Below, one piece after another: positions 1 to 10,520 of a stretch of DNA of 64,000 nucleotides. The stretch comes from Beta vulgaris subsp. vulgaris. Taxonomy: Eukaryota > Streptophyta > Magnoliopsida > Caryophyllales > Amaranthaceae. How positions within the stretch are numbered: the stretch's first letter is position 1; every line of letters begins with the position of its first letter. The notes under the pieces were generated by a model that was not told where the DNA came from, searched no databases, and worked only from the letters and a program-made list of their open reading frames with translations. Where the stretch lies: the NCBI RefSeq assembly GCF_026745355.1, contig NC_079206.1, positions 1,915,800 to 1,979,799 of the forward strand, read 5' to 3'. Both the position numbers and the translations under genes were made by a program.

Positions 1-1660
1 AAGGCATGCTGCTTTGTTGACGAGCTACACGCCGAACTCCAACTCGTAATTCACCGTTTTCTCCTCTGAACAACAACCAAATTACAAGTTATACAAGATC
101 CCAAGACAGATTGCAGATTTTGTAGTGAAAAATCACAGTACTAGAGCAATATACCTGAGGAAAACAAAAGAATCACCAGCAACTAATCTCTTAGAAGTCA
201 CAAAATGACTCCATCCAGTTGTCAGCAGATGCCTCCGAGGTTGGCCTACACAAGATTTCAAATGACAGGCTGACATTAGGTGGTTCCTAAGAGGCCTTAG
301 CCAAGTAATTAGAACAAAGCACCAAGCATTACTTAATTTCAACAATTAATTAACAAAAAGCTACTTTTACCATCTCCATTTGGTGGTTTACAGTCATCAA
401 TGAAAACTGAACATAGGATTCTTATTTCTTAGTGAAAACAATAAGAGCGTTAACACATCAAACTTTATAAAGATCATACCTCTGAAGATATGCTTAAAGC
501 GCCACACATATCGATGAAGATCTTCAGCAGCCAACTCTTGAGTTGGGGTTTGTTGGGTCATGTCCTAATAATCAAAACAACATGAGAATTTGATGATCAT
601 TAGCAATTAGCAAGACCATTCACTTACAACCTAAACAAATTTAAGAAAACAACATATACCAAAGGAGGAAGGCATTCATTCGCGTGTTTGCGAAGAACCG
701 AGAATCCGCCATGAGTGCTGGTATCAGAGGCAGTCAAGACCTTAGAAAAAGACCGAATCGCCGGCCTTGGTGGCTCAGGTTCACAAGACTCAGGCTTTAG
801 TGGTTCAGTTTGCTACACACAAGTTCCACAAACAACAATTACAGGAGAAAGAGTACTAAAGCAAAAATCCAAAAAGAAATCTCAACACAAAAAAGTAAAA
901 AAAGAAGAAAAAAAAGATGCCAAGGCCATGTCAAAATCAAGATATAACATCATTTTCATAGTCTTACATCTGCTTCAGGCATTAAAGTGATTTGTGCATA
1001 GACCTCATCTGTTTCTTTTTCAGCCTACAATCATAAGAAACAAACATTTTACTTACCAAATCAAACTAATCACTTATCAAAAACATATAATTAGCAAAAA
1101 TCATAAACAACACTTTTACCAGTAAGTCAATGTTCAACACACGACATAAGATCTTAGAAGGAAGATTAAACATGTGTATTCTCTGATTTAATTCCTCATT
1201 TGTTGAAGCTTCCAACTACAAACAATTTTAGGAACCATTTTAGCAAAGATTCAACAAAACTACAATTATTAACTACAAAATAAGAAAATCACCCAAAATT
1301 AGAAATTTGAAGAAAAACTTACTTGCTCCATATGACCTTGAGGAAAATAATAGACTTTCTCTCTTAAACGTGGAATTTCTACCAGTGGACCAGCACACGC
1401 CCTCCATAGTTCTGGGTACAGAACATCAACTCCACCTACAACATAATTATAAATAAATCAATAAAAACACATCAAAAATAAGAAAAATTCAGCATTTCCA
1501 GCAAAATTAAAATGGAAAAAAAACCCAATTAAAGTACAAATTGAAACAAAAAAGTGGTTAAATTTAGGGAAAATTAAAATAAAGAAAAAAAAAAAAGCAA
1601 ACCTGAATCTCTAACTCCAGAGGACATATTAGGCTGTCCAAATGCCATACCATTTGCCAT
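1..1660 (-). CDS. ARF: Auxin response factor, class B (ARF9/ARF18-like), 5' part, continues beyond the window
   Basis: A nuclear transcription factor that binds auxin response elements (TGTCTC-type) through a B3 domain; this clade normally represses. I read eight exons on the minus strand, all with GT-AG borders and matching phases: 1603-1660, 1323-1435, 1120-1215, 968-1024, 660-812, 480-564, 155-245, and 65 to the window edge. Exons 1-2 give the N-terminal block with [13 protein letters not shown] and [11 protein letters not shown]. Exons 5-8 give the B3 domain with [53 protein letters not shown] and [12 protein letters not shown]. The start ATG at 1660 opens a short variable leader ([11 protein letters not shown]). 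The TQQTPTQEL and KRLVAGDSF wording fits the ARF9/ARF11/ARF18 group better than ARF1 or ARF2. The middle region and any PB1 domain lie outside the window. I see no stop or frameshift, so it looks functional. The family call is secure; the exact member is inference. Confidence 0.95.
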
Positions 1661-2065
1661 ATCTTGAAATCTTAAAATGAGTCAAAAGGGTAAAAAAAAA
1701 AAATTGAAGCACTGAATTTTCCCAGAAAATTTCTGAATCAATTAATACTCATAACATTATCAGCACTATAATTATCTGCAATTAAAGCTCAAAACTTTTC
1801 CCGTTTCGAAACGTTTGTAACTGAAACAAAAATTTACCCAAAAGTTTAATCACAAAACCCACTTCTTTTCTTCCTTCTTCTTCTTCTTACACCCACAAAA
1901 AAAAAGTTTGCAATTTAAGTGAGAGAAAAACAGGTGAAAAAAAAAACCCAAAAACCAGGTTCCTTCGTTTTAGCTCTCTTATTTGTTATTTTTCTCTCTC
2001 TCTCTCCTGTGTGTTTGATTTGATGGAGTTGAGGTTGGTTCAAAGCTACCAAAAACGCCGTTAAA
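1661..2065 (-). promoter_or_regulatory. ARF 5' leader with two tiny upstream ORFs
   Basis: The leader upstream of the ARF start contains a GA-rich stretch typical of plant 5' UTRs (CT run at about 1996-2008 on the plus strand). It also holds two overlapping upstream start codons, at 1757 (ATG-TTA-TGA) and 1752 (four codons ending TGA at 1738). A leader intron is possible, because an acceptor-like TGCAG lies near 1775-1780. If one exists, the upstream ORFs would still be in the last leader exon. Several Arabidopsis ARF mRNAs are translationally controlled by upstream ORFs. That this applies here is inference. Confidence 0.45.
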
Positions 2066-2092
2066 GAAAACCCAAAACCGCTTTACGCGCGT

Positions 2093-2101
2093 CTTATTAT
2101 A
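2093..2101 (-). promoter_or_regulatory. TATA box of the ARF gene
   Basis: TATAATAAG on the minus strand, followed about 30-40 bases downstream by sequence leading into the GA-rich leader. The position would give a transcription start near 2065 and a leader of about 400 bases. This is a match by eye only. Confidence 0.4.
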
Positions 2102-2612
2102 CGCACACACACCCTTCTTTTCTTGTTGCCTTTCACCGTGTCATGACTCGTCGTTTACACACACGGACATAACACACCCTCTCTCTCTCCTAGTTAGGAC
2201 TACTTTTTTAAAAAATAAATAATTTGGAAGTTTTTTTTTTAATATATAGAATATAATTTGTATTGCTTTTTGGACCCTACTAGTAACGTCTTGGTAGGAA
2301 GAAGGACTACTGGATTAACACCTCTTGCATATCAATCAGTTTAGCTATACAAGTCAACACAAGTAGGTAATGGGTTTGAATTTGTGACTTAATATTTGTG
2401 ATTATAAAATCACAATGTTGATTCTCCACCAGACCACCACCTCGAACGAGCAAGTTTGCTTATATGGAATATAATTTGATATAAATGAGCTGATTGAATT
2501 GCTAATGTTGGTCGTCGAGTTAATTCTAGTTTTCATATTTCAGTTTGTAATAATTCTTCACTTTCCTTTTATTCTTATATATGACGCATTAGGTATTTTC
2601 TCTTGAGAGTAA

Positions 2613-2962
2613 GGGTCTGTTCTCCCCACCTTATTTTCAGTTCAGTTCAATTCAGTTCAGATCAGTTCAGTTCAGCTCTTGACAATACTTTTAGGGCCTG
2701 TTCTCTCCAGCTTATTTTCAGTTCAGTTCAGTTCAGCTCTTGACAATATTTTTACTCCCACATGTCACTATTCATTTCAGTTCAATTCAGTTCAGTTAAG
2801 TTAAATTCAGTTCAGTTCAGTTCAGTTCAGCTGTTTTATGCCGAAGAGAACAGGCCCTTACTCTCACATATCACTATTCATTTCAGTTCAATTCAGTTCA
2901 GTTCAGTTCAATACAATTCAGTTCAGTTCAGTTTAGCTGTTTTATGCCGAAGAGAACAAGCC
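2613..2962. mobile_element. Tourist-like MITE (outer), TAA target duplication
   Basis: Ends gggtctgttctc and gagaacaagcc form imperfect terminal inverted repeats, flanked on both sides by TAA (2610-2612 and 2963-2965). A 3-bp TAA/TTA duplication is the hallmark of PIF/Harbinger-Tourist elements. The inside is an array of the pentamer TTCAG. It is split by a second copy of the same family at 2694-2857. Confidence 0.8.
2694..2857. mobile_element. Tourist-like MITE (inner), inserted in its own relative
   Basis: 164 bp with near-perfect ends gggcctgttctc / gagaacaggccc and a TTA duplication (2691-2693, 2858-2860). Removing it rejoins the outer copy into the same internal text (gacaatacttttactctcac) seen in the undivided relative at 44320-44493. 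Confidence 0.85.
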
Positions 2963-2969
2963 TAAGGTA

Positions 2970-3078
2970 GCTTTTTTTTTATCGATATGAACCACGAAGG
3001 CGGTACAAAGTACAAAGAAGAGGGGAAGATCTATGATCTATCGTTCACAACGATTCAATCTTAACCACTAGGTTAATG
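2970..3078 (-). mobile_element. tRNA-derived SINE, 5'-degraded copy
   Basis: Poly-T followed by text closely matching the SINEs at 29611-29744 and 30166-30298 (gaaggcggtacaaag, gttcacaa, cttaaccactagg). The head is truncated after the A-box region. No clear target duplication is visible. Confidence 0.65.
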
Positions 3079-4632
3079 TTTTTGATATTATGAAGAGGAT
3101 AGCTTAATGTGTTTCCTTACCTTAAAAAAAAAAGTATTTCATAGGTTTGTAGGGAAGCATGGGTGTATTTTATTTGTACGGCTTGAGTCTATTACATATC
3201 CTGTTAAAATGAAATTAGAAGAATAGTGTTAGTTTTTAGTAGAGATAGAAATAGAAACTTTATTATTCGCGTTTCTATATTTTGACAAAGTTATAGATGT
3301 AGATTGGAAGATATCTTTGTACATTTGGTAGAATATTTATTTATTATTGGTAAGACCTTCTTATACTGTGGGAATAATTGGTTACTTTCCTTTGGGTTTT
3401 AGAGGAATATTTGAAGGATATTTTTGTATATATATTGTGGAGTATCTTGTTGATTGTGATGCTTTTGTTTTCCAATCATTTTTTTTATCATATAGTAGTA
3501 GTATAGCTTCTTATTGTCAACAAAGGGCTTGTTTTCAATTTTTTGTTTCACGATTTTAAAAGTCATATATATCACAAATGTAAAATTAGTCATATATATT
3601 TATCTTGCTCCACAAAAAAAAAATCAGATGTATACTCATCATAAAAAGATATAGAAAGTAAATATGAAAGGGAAATGGAAAAAAAACATTATAGCATAGG
3701 AAGAGGAAACGCTTATTGATAATAATAAAAAATGAAAACACAAAAAAGGGAGGTAGGACTTGTTCGACAAAAGTAGTTGTTGGGTAGTTGTTGGCTGTTG
3801 GAGTAGTTGTCAGCTGTTCGGGTAGCTGTTAGTTGTTGACTAGTAGTTTTTAGCTCTTATCTATGAAAGTGGTTGTTTACAATATAAGTGTTCGGTAAAA
3901 ATAATTGTTATGCTTATATATGATAAAAATAACATATTTTTAATTATAATATTAATTATAATTATATGATTACTTACTATATGGTTCATACTAGGATGAC
4001 AATGTCCTCATCAGTCCACTTAAATACCTCTTTCGTCCCTTCTTTGTTATTAGATGAAGTCATCTACGTATCTAACATAACCATGAAGAATATAAAATCT
4101 TAATGAGAATACAATGCACCAAGCCATCTACGTATATAGCAGCCATATTAGTATATTAATCAACGTTGAAAAATATAAGCAGAACGAAAATAAGAGCGTT
4201 AGTTGATAAAAAAAATTATCTTTGATAAAAATGAGAAAGTGGGATTTTTTTCTGTTAATCCCAAATTTTGTATCCTAAATATATGATATTCTATTAATCC
4301 CAAATTATTATCCTTAAAAAGTGGGATTTTTTTTATTTGAAAAAAAAATAAAAAAAGTAGAACGCTACTCACAAAAATTGAACGCTATAAAATATAATGT
4401 TAGTTTGGGAAAAGCTATCCAAAAACTAATTGAAACTCCAACAGCTACTCCAACCTCTACTATGCCAAACATTTAATTAGTGTTTTGACTTAGTCAAAAC
4501 ACTAAAAGCTAGTGCAAAAGCTGTTGCCGAACATTTAATTAGTGTTTTTAGGGGAGAAAAGGGAGATACATTAAAGATAGTTGAGTGCCAAAGATGTGAA
4601 AATAAAATATTTTTCATCTATTTATCTATACA
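3079..4632. other. Intergenic; probable old hAT-like or other TIR element
   Basis: AT-rich and without a gene. Between about 3760 and 4560 the left part has repeated gtagttgttgg-type text and the right part has tccaacagctactcc plus a perfect palindrome around gttttgacttagtcaaaac. Both sides contain a variant of gttcgacaaaag or gccgaacattt. This suggests a non-autonomous DNA element, but I could not fix its ends. Confidence 0.35.
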
Positions 4633-5387
4633 AACTAGTTATTAGGTCCGGATTATATCCCGGGTAAGAAAAAAAAAAATCATTTTTTAATATAATACTT
4701 TATAATTATAACACTAAATACAACTTAGTCACATGACACCGTTTTGAAAAAAAAAGCATTTTAATATATCTATATAAATCCATTAAAAGGCGTGCCTAAA
4801 CAAGAAATTGTGCCACGTGACATTCTCTCTAGAGAGTTTTAGTTCATGTAATCCATGTACAATATTTTTTTTTAGAAATTGCATAGTCTAGCGTTTGATC
4901 TTGAGACCTTAAGTATATATATACTAAAGTCTTAACCACTAGAGACTAGGTTATATTTACGACCCGTTTGGTAGTCGTTAATAAATTGCGGTAATGGGAA
5001 TGAATTTTTAAGTGTAATTTTATTAGGGAAGTACCCTTAAAATCTCCGTGGGGAGGCATTTTTTCACCATGGACAAGCAATCTCACCCCTAAACTTGTGT
5101 TTTTGTCTCCAAGGGGAAGCAATTTTCATTACCACTCATTACCACCCTACAAGGTGGTATTGGACGGGAATGAAAATTCAAGAAGGAAAGTGGACACTTT
5201 AGGATAAATTAGCATTACCATGGTAATGGACAATGATATTTTTCACAAATTTACACACAGATTCATTCCCATTACCACCATTTATGACCAACTACCAAAC
5301 GGGTCGTAGTGTTATTATCATAAAGTATTATATTAATAAATGAAATTCTTGCTTACCCGAGACATAGCCCGGACCTAATAACTAGTT
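4633..5387. mobile_element. Non-autonomous TIR element with about 85-bp terminal inverted repeats
   Basis: The left end aactagttattaggtccgg is matched by the inverted right end, and the similarity runs through cgggtaag and aatataatacttta for about 85 bases. The ends carry the palindromic CCGG...CCCGGG motif also seen near 32090, 46730 and 60004. It contains a second element at 4961-5305. Superfamily not determined. Confidence 0.6.
4961..5305. mobile_element. Small palindromic MITE nested in the 4633-5387 element
   Basis: Ends gacccgtttggtag and ctaccaaacgggtc are perfect inverted repeats. The inverted similarity continues through ggtaatgggaatgaat on both arms, so the whole 345 bp can fold back. 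No convincing target duplication is visible. Confidence 0.65.
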
Positions 5388-8300
5388 GTTATATAAACAT
5401 CATCACTCAATTTGTGTAGAAGGATGACCTGTGTCTTTTGGATTTTTTTAGTCCAAAACAATTTACTTGGTGTAGATTTAGTAATATTAATGGCTAGAGT
5501 TCAATTTAAAGTCTCATCATAAGAGTGAGGTGGTACCACAACCATCTCTTAGTATCATCAAAACACCTCCCTAGTACTAGAGGAACCAGAAATGTGCCTA
5601 ATGTGGTAACATTAAACATCACTTGATACCACCACCTCTTAGTACCATTATAACAATCTTTATAACTAGAAGATTTCTTAGTACAATGAGAACGTTTCTT
5701 TATACCATGCAAACCCCATTCATGCTACTTTTAGTGCATATACGGGATTGATTGAATTAATTAGAGATATATACCATCTTAATAGATGTTTTACTACCAT
5801 CCAATCACTTTCTGATGCCAGCATAAAACTTCTCTAATAGAATGTATATATATTGCATTAACCAACATATTATTTTATAATAGATCAATGAATCATAAGA
5901 TTATGTTCGAGTGTGAGGGTAAGGATACGAACATGATCAAGAATTAAGTTTACATATTATTGACCTCTACTTAATATGATTTATGTAATTCTTCGTAAAT
6001 TTATGAAATTTATAAATATATTTTAATGTGTATTTATATATATTTTAATATGATATAGCATTTATATAATTTAATTTTGAAAAGATTGACTATTTGAAAG
6101 TCAAAAGAATGATTTAATGATTTTAAGTAATCAAATATTTTAGGAAAAATTATTTTAAATAAGTCAACCTTTGCCCGATCTTCCCATTTTAAGTTTAACT
6201 TTTGATTATCCGATCCCTGATTGAGTTAGACTTGTAGGAATATTCTTTTATAACGAGTCAAAATACTTACAACCTGAACAACATGTTTTTTTTTTAATTT
6301 ACGTTTTAATTTAAGTTTTTTACTTCTTATTTTCTCTTTTAATTCTCACACACCACCTCCCTCCAACAACACCACCACCTAATCCACTAGCATCACCACC
6401 CACAAAACCCTAATTAAAACCTCCGTCATAACCATCCAATTCACTCTCCACCCAATCCACAACCTTAAACCCTAACTTTGGGTTGTGACGTACTCAATGG
6501 GGGCTTTGGGCTAAGAAGAAGGGAGATGAGAGGCGAAGGGTGAGGGTGGGAGTGGCAGCTAAGAGAGGGTGGGTGGTAGTGGTGGTTAGGTTGGTGAGGA
6601 AGAAGGAGTAGGGGTGGTGGGGATGCCCCTGGATAGTCTTAAAATCGCCAATAGGAATTCCTTTAGTGGCTTGAGTTTTAATTCATAGGAATGATCCAAC
6701 ATATACTAGTGCCACAATTTCATAATCTCTAAATAAATGTTCTTCATTTTCTCCCTCCATGCTACAAAACTAATACTCTTTTTGAACATGAACATTACAA
6801 TTTCTTATATTTATCGCAATTGCAAGAGCCTTATTCATTATTCTCCAAACGAAAAACTTCCTTTTCGAACAAATTGACATTTTCATAATCATCTCCAGAA
6901 TTTTACGAGAATATCATTTATTATTAATCCCATCAACCATGCATAAATGTCTTTAGTACTCACTTCGCCATTCTTCGAATTAGGAGTGTTTGACAAAAGT
7001 GGCGGTTGAAATTGTAAAATACAATAAATGACATTCATTATATATTGTTTATTGGTTAACCGCTACCTATAAATCTCAAACGTTACCTGTATTAATGTTC
7101 TACGACCGCTACCCATAATCTACCCCAACAACTCCCTGCTAATACAACCACTACCTCACCAAACACTCATAATTTTTTTAAGTAACATTTTGATCTTGTC
7201 CAACCGCTACTCGCTACCTAAAACGCTATTTTGTCATACATGACCTAAGTTATTTTTAACTCAATTTTATCTTTATAAATTATACCCATTAAACAAGCTT
7301 GTGTATCACCCAAGATCTGTCATAAAAGCATAACAAAATAGGCTAGTCGCATCATTTTTTCAACTCCTATCATGCTATCCATAAATTCAAAAATAATTTT
7401 ATAATTTGTTTACTACGTTGTATACATTTCGCTTAACATCAAAACATATCCTCATCTTCTCAAAATTTAGGTAAAAAGAAGATATTAGTACACTTCTCAA
7501 ATAGTATAAGACATGTGGTTAGACAAAGTCACATATAGAGAAAACAAGTAGATCAATAATTACAAAACATTAGTACATAATATGGGGGGACCTTTTTTTT
7601 CTCTTTTCATTCATGATGTGGGCAAGCCGGCAATATTTAAAACAACCCAAAAAATGCAAAATGAGCCAAAAAAAAAAGAACTCTAACCATGGTTAGATTC
7701 TTAACCAGGATCCAAGAAGCGTTAACGTTAGGTAAACGGAGAGAAGGCAAGTTGGTTGACACCTTTGACTGAACAGTAGTTAGTACTCCTCTCCTTCAAA
7801 ATATAACACCACAAAAATATTCAAGCTTTACGAAAATTTCCTTTGACCACAAATATCACTCGTAATATGATAAATAAAATTATAAAAATACAAGTTCACA
7901 AAAATATTCACGCTTTACAAAGAAGAAAGATTATTTTATAATTTTTTTAACCTGTTTTACCGATTACGAGTCAACTTGATCTACCGGATAAATTTTGATG
8001 TAAAGTTTGTATTATTAAAAATAATTAAAAGTTTGTATTATTGCGAAAAAACGGGCAAAAGTTTGTAAGTATTATTGTACTTAAAAAATCATAACATTAT
8101 TTTTTTAAAATTTCTATCAATGTAAATTAGAGTAATTAACGGTTAAAGTTCTAACTAACAAGAGTAAAGAGGTAAGAGAGAGGGAGAAAGAAACAGTAGG
8201 GTGTCAGTCAGGTGTAACGGCGTCTTGGGGCGCGTGAAAGATAACGACTTAACGGGAAAGTAAAATAACAGTGACGGAAGATTGTGGGGCTGCCGTTACC

Positions 8301-8531
8301 GCTAAGAATCGTCATTGTCACTGTCTGCTTTGCGGCAGGCAACACGGCTGGCTAGAGTAAACCCGGCACAAATATTTGGGCTTTCCTTTTCATTATTTTT
8401 TGTTGCTTTGGGTAATATTGTCATTTGACCTCAAGAATACAGCACCTCTATGATGTGACGTATCATTATGAGTAACCTCGTGGTGGTCAATAACTCGATA
8501 TCCTCATTTATAAAGTTTTTCCTATGTTATA
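5388..8531. other. Intergenic DNA apart from the LINE remnant
   Basis: No gene is visible. 6340-6640 has a C-rich (caccacc) half followed by a G-rich (ggtggtgg) half with stray CCCTAA motifs, like the interiors of the two MULEs in this window. 6990-7250 looks like an old MITE, with gtgtttgacaaaagtggcgg near one end and inverted-looking text at the other. 8180-8350 is an unusually GC-rich patch (taacggcgtcttggggcgcg) that I cannot assign. Confidence 0.4.
6655..6975 (-). pseudogene. LINE reverse transcriptase remnant (zf-RVT-like C-terminal part)
   Basis: Read on the minus strand with frame changes, it resembles the zinc-binding region after the reverse transcriptase of plant L1-like LINEs: FFVWRIMNKALAIAINIRN, then a cysteine-poor CSMEGENEEHLFRDYEI. 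Several stops and frameshifts make it non-functional. Its 3' end may extend to the poly-T near 6286-6295. Confidence 0.5.
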
Positions 8532-8787
8532 CTTCCTCCGTTTCTTTTTACTTGCAACGGTTTGACTTTTACACTATTCATCAACTCTACTTAGTTTATG
8601 TTTGGTGATTTATAGTTAAGGAAAAACATATTCATGTGGGATCTTGTTAAATTCGTTTGAATGTATATTTTTCGAATATATACTTTTATAATTTTTATTT
8701 ATCAGTAATTAAACTTATTGATGATTGAAATTTTGCATTGGCACACGTGAAAGTCAAACTGTTGCAAGTAAAAAGAAACAGAGGAAG
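8532..8787. mobile_element. Stowaway-like MITE
   Basis: 256 bp flanked by TA. Ends cttcctccgtttctttttacttgcaac and its inverted copy near 8757-8787 form long terminal repeats. CTYCCTCCG ends plus a TA duplication are diagnostic of Tc1/mariner-derived Stowaway elements. Confidence 0.85.
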
Positions 8788-9407
8788 TATTTTCCTTGTT
8801 TTTTTTTCTATATTATGGATCGAGCACGGTTTTGAAGGACGAAAAAAAATAGATAGTTTATTAAAAACGGTTTTTTCACCAAATACTCTAGAATTTTTAG
8901 GGAGGTATCTTTTTACTTTTAAAAAATACACCTGTTACTCATGAGTTTCAACATAATACACCCAAATACACTTAAAAAAAACTAACGGCGATTAACGCGA
9001 TTAGTCATTAATTCTAAATATCTAATTTAAACCCTATTTAACCTTAATTCTAATCCTAAACACTAACCATAACCCTTAAACCTAAACCTAACCCTACCAC
9101 ACTCTCCTACCCCCTCCCCGAACTCTCCCCACTCCTGTTGAATAGCGATTGGGGAAAGAGGTAGGTAGTACTAGGGTCAAAATTAGCGATTAATTAAATT
9201 TAGTGAAAGTATTGGGTCAGACCGTCTGACCCAATATTCTCGTCAGACGGGCTGAGCCCAGTACTATAATATACAACAACGACGACGGTCGAAGGATTCT
9301 CCACCATTCCTACATAAAACCCACCACCACCACCACAACCACCACAACATTACAAAGCCTCATCCATCTCCACCGCCACCACCTCAGTTCTCGATGCGAC
9401 ACTACAG

Positions 9408-9527
9408 ATCACTTAGAACATCAGCTTCTTCCATCGAATGTGTTGTTAGAACAATGGCTCGCCCTCTTTTTGAACTTTCTATAATGTCCCAGACATGTCT
9501 TCTAGTAAGTGGATCCATACCAGTAGT
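9408..9527 (-). pseudogene. Captured exon of an ABCA-type ABC transporter
   Basis: Forty uninterrupted codons on the minus strand read TTGMDPLTRRHVWDII, then RGRAIVLTTHSMEEADVLSD. This is the stretch just after Walker B of the nucleotide-binding domain in plant ABCA (ATH/AOH) transporters. It includes the D-loop region and the switch histidine in LTTHSMEEAD. It starts exactly at a splice acceptor (TTTGTAG before the first Thr codon) and is preceded on its sense strand by intron-like sequence, so genomic DNA rather than cDNA was captured. It runs into a stop just after LSD. It lies within the arms of the 8868-10520 MULE and cannot encode a transporter. Confidence 0.8.
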
Positions 9528-9662
9528 CTACAAACTCAAATATTAGCCTGTTGTTGTTACTTGTTCACGTGAACAAATAGGAAACATTTGCAAGCCTTGA
9601 AAGTAGTTAAATAATTTCATACCAGTTCATCTAAGTGCAAGTGCTAAACAACAACAAACGAC

Positions 9663-9794
9663 AACGAAGGTGAAGCCATGGAGAGGGAAACACAAAAATT
9701 CTGATCCCAGGTTTCTGATAAAAGAAGATACAATTGTAGAAGCTAATGATAATGAGCTAACGGGGCCTGTGCGGAAGAGTATTTATAAGGAATG
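9663..9794 (+). other. Unassigned open stretch inside the Pack-MULE
   Basis: About 43 codons without a stop on the plus strand, including KHKNSDPRFLIKED and NELTGPVRKSIYKE, ending in TGA. The composition looks protein-like and differs from the repeats around it, so it may be a second captured gene fragment. I do not recognise the family. Confidence 0.3.
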
Positions 9795-9829
9795 AAGAAG
9801 AAGGAGAAAGTGAGAGAAAGCAGAGGTTA

Positions 9830-10370
9830 GTTTTCTTTTCAGTTGGACTTTGTTTTCTTTCAGTTGGACTTTGTTTTCTTTTAGTTGGACTTTTGTTTCT
9901 TTCAGTTGGACTTTGTTTTCTTTCAGTTGGACTTGGTGTTTCTTTCAGTTGAACTTTGTTTTCTTCTTTGCTTTAATTGACTTTGTTTTCTTTCAGTTGG
10001 ACTTTTTAGTTGACTGAAACAAAATGAAGACTACCTGAAGAAAAATGAAGACTACCTGAAAAAGAATAAAGACCAACTGAAACCCAAGTAAGTCTAACTG
10101 AAGCACAAAAACCAACTGAAAAAAAAAGAAGATTAACTGAAAAAAAAAGAAGACTAACTGAAACAAAATGAAGACTACCTGAAAAAAAATGAAGACTACC
10201 TGAAAAAGAATAAAGACCAACTGAAACCCAAGTAAGTCTAACTGAAACACAAAAACCAACTGAAAAACAAAGAAGACTAACTGAAAATAAAATGAAGACT
10301 ACCTGAAAAAAAATGAAGACTACCTGAAAAAAAATGAAGATTACGTGAAAAAAAATTGGAACCACCTGAA
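9830..10370. repeat. Two opposed tandem repeat arrays in the Pack-MULE
   Basis: Copies of cagttggactttgttttctt run from about 9838 to 10010. Then units such as gaagactacctgaaaaaaaat and gaccaactgaaacc run to 10370, in largely inverted sense to the first block. A longer repeat of roughly 160 bp is visible between about 10020 and 10330. Open frames in this block are by-products of the repeat. Confidence 0.7.
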
Positions 10371-10520
10371 AGTCGTCCGACCAAGATTATGTCGGACGAG
10401 TCCGACACAATATGTTCTCTTAAATTTAAAGCAGAAAATTAGGAAATCGCGATTAATAAGGACATTTGAGTGTATTATGTTGAAATTGAAGCGATACCCT
10501 GTGTATTTTCAAAAGTGCTA

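Larger units (their letters stand above)
8868..10520. mobile_element. Pack-MULE (Mutator-like, non-autonomous), right end eroded
   Basis: The left end begins cggttttttcacc, identical to the first bases of the intact MULE at 47114-48443. The next ~100 bp (aaaaatacac, gagtttcaacataatacac, taacggcgattaacgcgattag) return in inverted form at 10440-10520 (cgcgattaataag, tgtattatgttgaaatt, gtgtattttcaaaag). The terminal ~45 bp of the right arm and any 9-bp target duplication are missing. The interior holds degenerate CCCTAA repeats (9050-9110), an ABCA exon fragment (9408-9527), an unassigned open stretch (9663-9794) and opposed arrays of ~20-40-bp repeats (9830-10370). Confidence 0.7.

Noticed and set aside
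720..731. ggtatcagagg as a retrotransposon primer binding site
   Set aside because: It is inside the B3-coding exon of ARF (complement of the SDTSTHG codons) and has no LTR next to it.
9993..10365. Two overlapping minus-strand frames of 88 and 119 codons rich in Phe, Val and Leu
   Set aside because: They lie on the tandem repeat array of the Pack-MULE and only repeat the unit in different frames.
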